In this document: positions 47,362 to 58,542 of the stretch, piece by piece
Position numbering within the stretch: position 1 is the stretch's first letter
Layout: each line of letters begins with the position of its first letter
Source: Neovahlkampfia damariscottae
Taxonomy: Eukaryota > Heterolobosea > Selenaionea > Neovahlkampfiida > Neovahlkampfiidae
NCBI GenBank assembly: GCA_016618085.1
Contig: JABLTG010000046.1
Location: 47,902-111,901 of the forward strand
Direction: 5' to 3'
Length of the DNA: 64,000 bases
The notes under the pieces: generated by a model
Seen by the model: the letters and a program-made list of their open reading frames with translations, nothing else
Database searches by the model: none
Told to the model about the DNA's origin: nothing
Made by a program: the position numbers and the translations under genes

Positions 47362-49097
47362 ATGAAAAAAGTTTGTATTGCTCTTTTGATTTTATTTTCT
47401 CTGTGCTGTTGCTTTACATTTGCAGAAGAAACAGCAGACCACTCATGGTTTCAATCAACAACAATTTATCAAATTTACTTAAAACCTTTCAGCAATGATT
47501 TAAAAGGTCTTCTTCATAGATTACCTTATATTGAACAATTAGGAGTTAAAACTATATGGTTATTACCTATTTTTACTTCAATGAGTGACCATGGATACGA
47601 TACAGGTTTATTTTCTTCTTTTAACTTTTTAGTTGACTATTATGCTGTGCGTGACTATTATGGAACACTTGAAGATTTAAAAATATTTACAAAACAAGCT
47701 AAAAAGAAAGGAATTAGAGTTTTATTAGATTTAGTTGCTAATCATTGTGGTAGTGACCATCCTTGGTTTGCTCATCCAGGTACTTAATTTTCAAATAAGT
47801 TTAATTCTCTGAGTTAGATCCAAAAATTAGAAAAGATCATTGGTTTCCATGGTCAGATCATGATAAACGTTGGGGTTCACCTTGGCCATTCTTTTTAAAA
47901 AAAAATGAAACTAATTCAGTTCAATTTTCAACTTGGAGGAAAGATCCATATGATTATCCAAGAAAATACAAAAAATCTAAAACAAATTATTATTATGGAG
48001 CATTTGATAAACACATGCCAGATTTAAATTATAATGATCCAAAAGCTAGAGAAGAAGTAATCACAGAATTCACCAATATTATGAAATATTGGATTGAAAA
48101 AGCAGGTGTAGCAGGATATAGATGTGATGCTGTAAGATACATGGTTGAAACAGGACCTGGACATAAACAAAGAGATCAACCAGGAACTCATCAAGTTTGG
48201 AAAGAATTTAGAAAAAGACTTCAACAATATGATCCAAAAGCAGTTTTAGTTGCAGAAGCACCAACAGAAACATATGATCAAATGATAAAATATTATGGAA
48301 ATGGAGATGAATTTCATTCTGCATTTCATTTTAAATATCAAGGTGTCTTAATGTGGATCATTAAATCAGGAAGAAGAACAGAAAACTTTTTTAGTGATTT
48401 ACATGCTATTCAAAAAAGATTACCAAAAGGAACACAAGATGTTTTATTTTTAGCAAATCATGATCATTTTACAGGTGATAGAATTGCAACACAATTAAAA
48501 GGAGATGTTGCTAAAATTAAAGCAGCAGGTTCATTATATCTACTTTTATCAGGTGTACCAACAATTTATTATGGTGAAGAAATTGGAATGAAAGGTGGTG
48601 GATCTGATATTGGAATTAGAGGTCCAATGAATTGGAATGAAGTTGATAGACAAATGAATGATAAAAACTCAATTTTGAATCATTATAGAAGAATTTTAAA
48701 ATTAAGAAATACATATAAAGCACTTTCTATTGGAACAGGTGATCATATTCAAACAAATTTTAAAAATCATTGGGATAATTATCATTCAACATTTCCATTC
48801 ATTTCAATAATGAGAAGAACCAATGATGAATCTATTATTATTATTCATGGTTTAAAAGATGATGCAAATGAATTACATTTAAATCTTAAAGGTTATAATA
48901 TTCCTCAAAATTCAAATGTTCATGTTTTAATGGGTAATTATGCAGGTACGGAATATGATAAAATTACAAACCAAAATTCAGGATGGTATAATGTAAAAAA
49001 ACAATTTGCATGGACAACTAAAATTTTATTCATTGGAAATATTGATAAATATAGAGATGGAAGTGGAAAATTCTTAACTTATGAAAACGCAATTTAA
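47362..49097 (+). CDS. secreted GH13 alpha-amylase-family enzyme
   Basis: Two exons (47362-47779, 47818-49097) give 565 residues. The start MKKVCIALLILFSLCCCFTF is a clear signal peptide. The GH13 regions are intact: DLVANHCG (region I), GYRCDAVR with the nucleophile Asp (II), LVAEAP with the acid/base Glu (III) and FLANHDHFTGDR with the third Asp (IV). The fold and QSTTIYQIYLKPFSND near the start resemble alpha-glucosidase, trehalose-synthase or amylase-like enzymes that act on alpha-1,4 or alpha-1,1 glucosides. The exact substrate cannot be read. Secretion fits digestion of food or a lysosomal role. An earlier in-frame start would bury the signal peptide. Confidence 0.92.
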
Positions 49098-49107
49098 AAA
49101 TAAAATT

Positions 49108-49682
49108 TTATTTATTTAATGAATTAACCAATGTATTTGGATCAAATGGTTCAATTCTATGACTATTTTCAGGATTTTGATGTTCAAGATTTAAAAAGTG
49201 ACCAGTTGGCGAATATCTTTTATCTCTTTCTCCAGTGTAATTTATAATATGTTCTCCAATAACTCTACGGTCTTTTTCTTGTGTTGTAATCAATTCTTTT
49301 TCTAAAGGAGGTTCATCACGAATATGATTTAACCACATATGCCATTCTATTTAACTTTTTTAAAAATATTTTTTTTTTTTTTTTACCTGAAGGAATTGCA
49401 GAAGCGTCAAATACTGTATCATTTTTTTGTTTGAACTCAACCCATCTATCACGCACTTACTATTTAATTATATTTTTGTTTACTAAATTCTGTTTCTAAA
49501 GTTGTTGAATAGTAATTATTTCCGAGTGAATCTGTTCCAACTAAAACTTTATCTTTTTTTTCCCACCATGCTTCTCTTTCTCTTCTAAATTTCTTGAATA
49601 AGCCAGAAATTCCTAAATTTTTATCTTTTATGACATTTTGTAAGAGTTTAACATAACCTGATTTTTCAAGAAACGCTTTCAT
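49108..49682 (-). CDS. NDUFA12: complex I subunit NDUFA12
   Basis: Three exons (49682-49484, 49455-49387, 49346-49108) give 168 residues. Conserved parts are LVGTDSLGNNYYST, RDRWVEF, the block ending IPSGEWHMWLNHIRDEPP and the C-terminal INYTGERDKRYSPTGHF. These align with NDUFA12 (B17.2), including the PPEWHRWLH...DDPP block. It is an accessory subunit of mitochondrial complex I. The related assembly factor NDUFAF2 is a less likely label. The 28-nt first intron is resolved by the RDRW alignment. The C-terminus is longer than usual. Confidence 0.9.
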
Positions 49683-49829
49683 TTTTTCTTTTAAAAATTG
49701 ATTTGATTGGTTGGAATTTTTGGGTTTGAAAAAGATGAAAATGAAATTAAAAAAAGTTGAAATTATTGATCAAACGATAAATTTTAAACATATTTTTTTT
49801 ATTTTACAATCTTTCAACTATTATCATTT

Positions 49830-51010
49830 CTAATCTTCATTTTCAGAAATTTGAAGTATATTCTCTTTGATTATCTTAAAAGAACCATCATTATCCAATT
49901 TCAAAGAACTCTTCTGTATTGAATAAGAAGAAGGTGTATTTATTGAATCTAATGACCTACTTTCAAAACTATTATACCTTACAACAGGATTTTGTTGATT
50001 TGCTTCCATCAATTTTTTCAAAAAACCTGATTGATGTTTTGAAAAATCAAATGAATCATCACATGATCTTGGTGAATAACAAGGTGGTGGAGGAGGTATA
50101 ATTTCAGGCACATATGATTCATCTTCATTTAAATTCAATTCGCTTTGAAATTCTTCAGTTCCACCATCATGAAATGAAGATTTAAATGAAAAACCTTCTG
50201 TTTCAATATCTCTGTCAATCAACATTGAATTTGGCATATTTCCAATAGATTCCTTTTCCAGCCTTTTCAAAATTTCATTTTTATCTTTTGTATATTTTCT
50301 CGGTATTCTTTTTGGTTGTTGTGGTGTGGAAAAAATGAAATCAAAATTGGAGTACAAATATAAAATTTGAATGGATTCAACAATAAAGTATTGTTTTGGA
50401 AATAAATAATTCAAAACAGTATCAATACCAATATTTTCAATTTTTTTTTTCAACCTCTTTATGTGATCAATTACTAATTTGATAACTTGTTTATTAACAT
50501 TGGCTATTTTTGAGCAAATTTGTTGAATTGATTTAATTTTTTCATCATCTCTCAATTCTAAATTCACTAAATTCAATCTTTGTTAATCATTTCATGTCAT
50601 CTTACAATTGAGTAACTTCATTTCCAGTGATATTTTTTTATCTATCAAAGGTTCAGATAATTGTTGAAAATAAAGTGAAACTAGACTTGTTACACTGTGA
50701 ACAGATATATTATGAACAGTGACTAAATCAAACTCTTCACCTGATTCAACAAACTTTTTCAAATTTACTATTTGTTCTTTTGTTCCTAATTCTATGTACA
50801 AATTTTTTGTATTTTTAGCTTCAAAAGATTAATTGATGTAAAGTTACCATTGTCCTCAATGAATGAAAAACCAACGGATAAAAATTTAGGTACGTCTTGT
50901 GAATTTGGAGATGATTTTGAAACAGTAGTTCCAAATAGAATGCTCAAACTATCTTGTCCAAAAAATTCATTTTGAAAGTTTGAAGTTTTTTTTGAGTGAG
51001 TATGTCCCAT
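49830..51010 (-). CDS. RhoGAP-domain protein
   Basis: Three exons (51010-50848, 50818-50617, 50577-49830) give 370 residues. The RhoGAP part spans about residues 50-190: a variant arginine-finger loop reading LYIELGTKEQIVNLKKFVESG, then DLVTVHNISVHSVTSLVSLYFQQLSEPLI and a C-terminal helix with NVNKQVIKLVIDHIKRL. RhoGAPs switch off Rho-family GTPases. The catalytic Arg normally found in GIFR is replaced in this model (Tyr-Ile-Glu), so it may be a pseudo-GAP. The tail is disordered, with a proline run (IIPPPPPCYSPR). The start MGHTHS could be myristoylated. It is preferred because upstream codons run through the CCAAT element. Confidence 0.82.
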
Positions 51011-51039
51011 AAAATCGTTTTGCACTTCGGAAATTACCC

Positions 51040-51047
51040 GATTGGTT
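51040..51047. promoter_or_regulatory. single GATTGGTT element in a 45-bp divergent promoter
   Basis: Only 45 bp separate the ATGs of the RhoGAP gene (51010, minus) and the PPR gene (51056, plus). One CCAAT-type element occupies the space and presumably serves both. Confidence 0.55.
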
Positions 51048-51055
51048 GACAAAAA

Positions 51056-52490
51056 ATGTTGAGAAGATTGATATTGAAAAACAGTCGAAAAAGTTTAAAA
51101 AATTATTCATCAGTTGTAAAGAATGACTTTAAAACTGATACCGTCTTTAAAAATGATTCAGAAAATTTGAAAATTTTGACGAAATATTTTTACGAGAATT
51201 TTGAAAAGAAGAATACAACTGAAATTGAGAACATATTTGAAAAGATAAAACTAAACTATTCAAAGAAAGATATTGTTATATCCAAATTTTACAATGAATT
51301 AGCTGAGTATTATTTTAAGAATTATCAATACATAAAATTAAAAAAATTAATGAAAGAAATAATGGAAAATGATAAAATTGATATAAATTCAAAAACTTAT
51401 CAATACTTACTTTCCATTTTTACAAAACAAAAAGAAGAATTTTCTTATTCAAAAATTAAAAAAATATTTGAAAAAATCAAAAGAGAAAACAAATTATCAA
51501 ATAATGTTTACAAGTCAATTATAATATTATATTCAAAAAATAAGTATTTGAATGAAATGATTGAAATATTTAAAGAATATGAAAATTTTAAAAATTTCTT
51601 TCCAGGTATTACTTGAATTTGTTTAATTCATTATAAAAGATCCATTCATTTACAATGAAATGATGAAATGTTATTCTTCTTTAAATTTAATGGATAATGT
51701 TGAAATGTTATTCAATGAAATGAAAAAAAAGAATATAATTATAAATGAACATATATTTCACACTATTTTATTTGGATTTTTTAAAAATAAGAATTATTCA
51801 AAGATTGAAGAATTCTTTGAAAAAATGATACATCTTAAAATTAAACCAAATAACAAAATATATTCAATTATATTATCATCTAGCTTTAAATTTCATTCTT
51901 TTGAAAAATTTGAATTCAATCTTCAAAGAATAAGAAAAATAAAGAAAGAACCATTTGATTCGATCAATTATTCAATTATTATTTTGAATTATTTATCAAT
52001 GGAAGAATTAAATGAAGCATTATCAGTATTTAATGAAATGAAAATATTAAATATTCATCCAAATATTGAAATATTTCAAAATTTTATTCATTATTATTAT
52101 ACACAAAATGATGATAAAAAAATGATTGAATTTTTGAATGAAGCTGAAAATTTAAAATTAAATTTAAATGAAAATATATTTGAAAGGATTATTTTATTTT
52201 ACTGTGAAAATCAAAAATTAGATGAAGCTGAAATTTTATTAAAAAAAATGATTTCATTCAAATTTCCAATTCATCATTCATTGAATCATATTTTAAAAGA
52301 ATATGCAAAATTAGATGATGTTTCAAAGTTGTATAAACTCTATAAACTGTCAAAAAAATACTTTTTCATTCAAATTGATCAAGAAACGTTTGATGTTCTT
52401 TTGACAAAATTTACGAGCATTGAAAATTTTGAAGAAATTCCAAAAGAAGTCTATTTACATTATTTAGAGAAGGAGTTAAGAAGTCTGTGA
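51056..52490 (+). CDS. pentatricopeptide repeat (PPR) protein, probably mitochondrial
   Basis: Two exons (51056-51605, 51640-52490) give 466 residues. The N-terminus MLRRLILKNSRKSLKN looks like a mitochondrial presequence. About nine 35-residue PPR units follow, for example YNEMMKCYSSLNLMDNVEML and INYSIIILNYLSMEELNEAL. PPR arrays bind single-stranded organellar RNA and act in its processing or translation. There is no extra C-terminal enzyme domain. The target RNA is unknown. Confidence 0.9.
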
Positions 52491-52575
52491 AGATATTTCA
52501 TTTTATAATAAATTCTCATTCATTGACTTCAGATTTTTCGTTTAAAAAATCTTCCATTTTCCTCCAATCAAATTA

Positions 52576-54367
52576 ATGAGCCAATCACCTTACACTCAGG
52601 TTTGAGTTTTTTTGATCCAACTAATTGAATTAGTTCTCCTGTGCAGAATATACTGATAGGATTAAGTATGAGTATGAATTTTTACAATCACAATTTTCAA
52701 TCAATAAAATTGAAGTTGAAAAATTGAGGGCTGAAAAAAGAGAACTTGAGTCAACTATCAAAAAATATTATGAAACTTCTTATTTTTTAAATATTCAATT
52801 ACATAAACAATCATTGATTAATGAAAGGTTGGTAGGTTTTACAAAACGAATTATAAATCAAGTAACGAATGAAGAAGAAGTATTTTATTGTTTCTATTTC
52901 TAAACTTCAGAAAAAAAATTTAAATGGAACACTAAATAAAATTGTGAAAGTATCTATTACAGATATTGAAAATCGTATAATAGTAATCACACAATATATT
53001 TTAAACAAAAAAAGAATGATAAAGTTGCTTTTGCTCCGTTCAATTCTGAAATATTTCATGTTGAAGGAAAGAGAAAAAATGTTCAATCATCAGCTGAAGA
53101 AAGGGTTTCAAAACAATCAAAAATTGAGAGTAGTCCTTCATTATTGGATACCAATTCAAAAATAGATACTGAAATTCATCATATTATTGAAATTGAAGAT
53201 GTAGAAGAGATTGAAAAGGAAGAATTGGAAAATAAAATTGAAGAAAATAAAATGGAAGAGAATAAAATAGAAGAAAATGAAATGGAAACAAAAAAAGTAA
53301 ATGAAACAGAGAAAAGTCTTTTATTTCCAGAAAATGAACAAATGATAACAGAAATACCAGATTATGTGGTTGAAATTGGACATAGAAATGAAACAATTCG
53401 TCATAAGGTCATTCCAATGACATCTGAAAAAAAATATGAAACTGAAATTAAATTTACAAATGAGAGTAAAAGACCAAAGAAAGCTACTTTCTTTCATGAA
53501 TTTCCACATAAAAAGAGTGTTTCTTCTGTTTCATTCAATAAAGATGAAAGTAGATTTTTTACTGCAACAAAAGGAGGTATACATATCTGGAATTTGAATA
53601 AATTATCATACAGACCAATAACAAATTTCAACTGTATAAATGAGGGATACATTAGGTCATGTATACTTTCACATGATGAAAAAATACTTTTAACTTGTGG
53701 AGAAACACCTGATATCACTTTATGGGATATTCAAACAAGTACACCAAAAATTTTGAAGACAATGAAAACTCATGCACCTTATCACTATTCAGCAGTTCTT
53801 CAAAATGATTCAAAACATTGTTTTACTTCAATGTCAGATGGAAAAATTGCATTTTGGGATTTAAATGCTGGTAAAGTTATTTACACATTGTCAGGTCATA
53901 CAGAAAGTGTTAGTTCAGTTAAATTATGTGATGATTATCGTGTTTTATCAGCAAGTTTAGACAAAACTGTCAGGTTGTGGGATTGTAGAATGAGAAAAGA
54001 TATAGAGGTTCTTGAATTTAATTCACCAATATTCACATTTGATTTCTGTCAACGTACTGCAATTGGAGCAGTTGGAATGGAAAATTCATACATTTCTGTA
54101 TTTGATATCAATAATTTTGGAACCACTTTTAACTTTGAAAATCACACAAAAGGTGTTCTATCTTTGAAATTTTCAAATGACGGAAATTGGTTTTGTTCTG
54201 GTGGTAAAGATAGAAATGTAATGATTTTTAAAGCACCTTTTGGTCCAAATATTTCTAAACAACTTGAGTCTAATTCAATTTTATCTGTTGATGCATCACC
54301 GGGTGGCAATTTTGTTGGAAGTGGATCATGGGAAAACAAGGCAACAATATATAAAATGGAATATTAA
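52576..54367 (+). CDS. Groucho/TLE-type WD40 corepressor
   Basis: Four exons (52576-52599, 52634-52879, 52911-52982, 53015-54367) give 564 residues. The N-terminal Q-domain coiled coil aligns with animal Groucho/TLE: DRIKYEYEFLQSQF, EKLRAEKRELE, KKYYETSYFLNIQLHKQ (TLE: DRIKEEFNFLQAQY, EKLASEKTEMQ, YEMSYGLNIEMHKQ). An acidic, Glu/Asn/Lys-rich middle follows. The C-terminus is a seven-bladed WD40 propeller with units such as SVKLCDDYRVLSASLDKTVR. Groucho proteins tetramerise through the Q domain and repress transcription through DNA-bound factors. The first exon is 24 nt. Choosing the AG at 52633 restores the conserved SPYTQF start. Confidence 0.88.
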
Positions 54368-54403
54368 AAATAAAAATTTGAAATAAAACAATTTGTATTT
54401 TTT

Positions 54404-55215
54404 TTATAAACTATCAATAATTGTGTTTCTAAGTTCATTCACAATCTTTGTTGGTTGTGAATCTTTCAAATTGAAGATACTTTCAACAACAGAAATTTCG
54501 GTTGTAGTTGTTTTCATTCCACAAAATGCAGCCCAATCATTAACAACCAAACCAGCTGATATTGAAGAAGAACCTCTATTTATTGTTCCTGCAACAATTG
54601 GTACCTGTAATAATTGACTTAATTTATCTTGTTCTTTGGTTGGTGTTTTTGGATGAACCTTTGAAAAAAAAAATGAGTACAATTTTAAAGCATTTCTTAC
54701 GATTCCTCCTTGATTGTTAAAAACTGAATAACTTCCAACAAGTGGATTTCCAGCAATTTCTGAACGAAAAACTTCAACTCCTAATGTATCTTGAACAATT
54801 TCTACTGTATTTTTATCCATGTCTTTGTGAACAAGTGCAACGTGATCATTACAACTTATACAGTTACCTAAAGCGGATAAACGTTCTTCTACTCTGACTA
54901 CTTTAACTTCATCTGGAAGTGAGTTACGAATATGTAATAACTCTTGGTCAGTTGTTGTTGAAGGAACAACTAAACCATTTTTATTTCCTGCTACCAAAGT
55001 TCCAATAATTCTACATCCGTTAATTGTTGTATATACACATGGAATATGATCAGAAAGTTCACTTTCAAATACTGAAAAAAAATTTGATTGATTTCCGAGA
55101 CCTACAAGACAGTAAGCATTTGTTAATACTGAGAAAACTCCTATTTCAGAGCTATTTTCGAAATTTAATCCTTTAAAATTTGGTAAGAAATTATTTCTTT
55201 TTTACTAGTCGCCAT
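54404..55215 (-). CDS. EIF6: translation initiation factor 6
   Basis: Three exons (55215-55206, 55170-54701, 54658-54404) give 244 residues; eIF6 is normally 245. The sequence follows the family throughout: [84 protein letters not shown] and [10 protein letters not shown]. eIF6 binds the 60S subunit, prevents premature joining and is required for 60S biogenesis. The first coding exon is only 10 nt (MAT plus one base), yet it completes the conserved MA-x-R start. Confidence 0.97.
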
Positions 55216-55405
55216 GTGTTGTTTTTGTTGTGTTTTTAAAAAAGAACGAAACAAGCTATTTTTATTGGTCAATTAAATAAGTCTCAATTTTGAAATTGAT
55301 TTTCAAAAGATTATTTATTTATTTAACAAATTTTTAAATTTCTTTTGAATCCAAAATTTATTTGAATCAATCTTAAAAATTATTGGACAACTTTACATTT
55401 TTTGA

Positions 55406-56589
55406 ATGTTGACGAAAAAATTTTGCGACTCATTTTTACGAACCAAAAATAAAAATTTGATTACTTTTACTCAAAGAAATTTAAAATTTGTGAAGAGAGT
55501 AATTGATAACAAAACAAATGAAGAAATAAATCCAAAATTTGAAAAAGGAGAAACTGACGTACAAGTATTTGATTTAAGTGGAGCAGATATAACGGAAGAT
55601 TCATTGAGATTGGATGTTATACAAACAGCAGGTAAAAATAAAAACTAAAAAAACTCAATTCAGTTTAAGTGGATAAACTTTCAAAGAAACAAGAACTTTT
55701 AATTAAAAATGTTGATAAATTATCTGAAATAGTTTCAATGATGTCAACTTCAATTGAAATTATTACTGAATCACAAATGAATTCAAAAGTCCATAGCATT
55801 TTAAAGAATCATAATTTATTAAAAGAACGAACAAATCCATTTTTAAAAATAAATTCAATGAAAAGTCTTGAAGATTATTTGATCAGTTTTGTTCAAAATA
55901 TTGGTGTTACAGGTGCTCAAGAAGTTATTAAAAAATCTTTAAATTCACAAAAATTTGTTGATATTTTTGGAGAAAAAAGAAATTATGAAAATTCAATTGA
56001 ATCTGGACCAAATTGGATAACAGGACCTTTAAATGTAAATAAACAAGGAAGAATTAGAAATTTCTTAAGTGGAGAAGTTACAATTATTGGAAATAATGAA
56101 TCAATTATTAGATCTATTCATAGAGCAATTAGAATACCAACATTATTGAGAAGATATACATCAAAAATCTTTCAAACTTTAAATAAATCAAGTTTAATTG
56201 AAGAAAGTTTAAATGGATTAGAAAATGGTTTAATATTTTTGATTATTGGTTCATCAAAAAATAATTCATTACCAAATGATTGTTTTAATAGAGTTATAAC
56301 TCCTTTTGAATTAAATTCAATTTCAGAGAGTTTAATTGATAATTTAGAAGGTGAAGTTTATATTCCAAATGATAATGAAATTTTAAATTTTAATGTATCT
56401 GATACATTTCATGATTCTTTTGGAAGTTGGAATCTATTTTTAGAATCTGAATTTAATCAAAAAACTTTAAAAGAATTAGATTTAAATGAAGAAGAAAATC
56501 AAATTTTTGTTTTATCATTATTATTAAAATCTTTATCAAAACATAATTTTAAATTATTCATTGGAACATGTACTAATGATTTGAATTAA
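55406..56589 (+). CDS. probable mitochondrial protein, unknown function
   Basis: Two exons (55406-55631, 55670-56589) give 381 residues. The intron ends at the second AG (55668-55669). The nearer AG at 55662-55663 leads straight into a stop. The N-terminus MLTKKFCDSFLRTKNKNLI is basic and hydroxylated, like a mitochondrial presequence. The middle is helical. The C-terminal half is mixed alpha/beta with GPNWITGPLNVNKQGR and LENGLIFLIIGSSKNN. No recognised domain. An ATTGGACAA element lies about 20 nt before the ATG. Confidence 0.75.
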
Positions 56590-56616
56590 TGATTTGAAAA
56601 AGAATAAATATTTTTT

Positions 56617-58262
56617 TTAAAAATAATTCCAAAATTCATCTGGTTCTTCATTTTCATTTATAATTTTCATAATATAAAATTCATTCTTATTTTTTTCTTC
56701 TAAGAATTGTTTACCTAATTTCAATAAATCATCTTCATATTCAGATAATTCTCCTTTCCAAATATAAATTAAATTTAATTCATCAATTAATAAAATAAAT
56801 ACTCCATCTGAATCTAAATCATCTTTATCAAAAATACCATAATCATCAAAATAATCATCATCAAAATTAAATAATTTAGCTTTGATTTTTGGTATTTTTA
56901 TTTCTTCTTCTTTTTCTTGTTTTTTAAATTTTTCATAATCTTTTGATTTTTCTAAAAATATTAATTCTGGATAAATATCATTATTTGTATTTGATGAAAA
57001 ATTAATTTTTAATTCCAATAAAGATGATTGAAATTCTTTTGTTTCAAATGATTCATTGATAATTTCGAATTCAAATTCACACATTCCAAGACCATGTTGA
57101 ATAGTTTTTATAAAATATTTTGATTCTTCATCAATAAATGTATATTCATTTGATTTCTTTCCTTTCCATAAAAATATCTTTAAATTTTCATTAATCAAAA
57201 TAAAATTTGTTCTTGAATCTAAAATTGAACTTTCACATAATAGAGGTCCAACTTGAAAATGTGATCTTCCATAATATGAATTTAAAGGTGATATTCTAAA
57301 TAAAATACTTCCTCTTTTTTTTAAATAATCTTCCCATTTCATTAATTGAACTAAAAAACCAGGATTTGGTGAACTAACTGGTCTAATAGTTTTTAAATTT
57401 TCATATAACTTTTTAAATCCAATTTTTTCTTTCCAAATTAAATAAGATAAAACAAATGTTGAACTTCTAGATATTCCTTGAACACAATGTACATAAACTT
57501 TCCCTCCATTTGAAATTGCTTGTTCAATGAAATAAACAGCTTCAAAAAATAGACCAATCATTCCTTGATTTCCTCCATCATATAAATTCATGCTTTTATA
57601 TTTGAAATTATCTTTAAAATATTCTTCACATGTTATTTTTGCACAATTTAAAACACTTTTTTTTTTTTTAATTTTTCTTTTTCTTACTGTGTTATTCCAT
57701 TTGATAATAATGTTTCTTTATCTCTAGCTATCATATCTGAACCTAAAAATAAATTATCTCTAACTTTTGAACATATTTTTAAATATTTTCTTATCAGTGC
57801 TGCATCTGTACATTTTACTAATTCTTCTTCTTCTTCTTCAATTGAATCTTCAAATTCAATATGATTCTCTTCCATTATGTCAAGACGAGAAAGTGAATCC
57901 ATTACTTTATGTATTCCTATTAATTTTCTATCACTTCTTGGCGTTCTAGGTGGAGTTGAGTTTGGAGTTTTTGGTGTTCTTCTCGGACTATCAACAGTTC
58001 TTCTTTTGAGTAGATGAAACTTTAAACCAGAAAAGGAAGGTGAATCAGATCTAGGTGTTCCTGGTAATGAATTTGATGGTGAGTCAATTTCTTGAGGCGT
58101 CCTTGGTGTTCTAGGTGTTTTTCTTCTTGGACTATTTTCAAAAGATGATTTTCTTTTGACTGATGTTATTTTACATGATTCTGGTGAAAATGTTGGAGCT
58201 CTGAGCTTTGGTATCAATAATTTATCAGAATTAATGTTCAACTTGAATTTAGGTGATTCCAT
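56617..58262 (-). CDS. dual-specificity phosphatase with gelsolin-like domains (MKP1-type)
   Basis: Two exons (58262-57688, 57655-56617) give 537 residues. Residues 1-120 are disordered and basic with many S/T-P sites (PRRKTPRTPRTP, NSTPPRTPRS). The phosphatase domain (about 160-320) starts KVRDNLFLGSDMIARD and has the active-site loop HCVQGISRSS (H-C-x5-R-S). Two gelsolin/villin-like segments follow, with FLWKGKKS and IYIWKGELSEYEDD. A DSP joined to gelsolin repeats is the arrangement of plant MAP kinase phosphatase MKP1. Expected role: dephosphorylation of MAP kinases, perhaps actin-linked. The splice restores the conserved NGITHVLNCA. Confidence 0.9.
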
Positions 58263-58542
58263 GTTGTCGCTTTTGATTGTAGTTTTCTATTGGTCAGATT
58301 TTACTTCTAATGATTTATTTTCTACTGATTAAAAAAATGATCTCAGAAAAAATTTTATAATTCAAAATGCTTCATTCGGTTGGGTTTCAATTTTATCAAT
58401 GTGCCAATGAAATCGCTTTTCTGATGTGGTCAATCATTTCAATGAATGACTCATTGGATTGTGATTGGAATTTTTTCTTTAATTTTTTTTTTTAGGAAAA
58501 TCAATTTCTTACAACATTCCTGACTCTATTTATTGGACAAAA

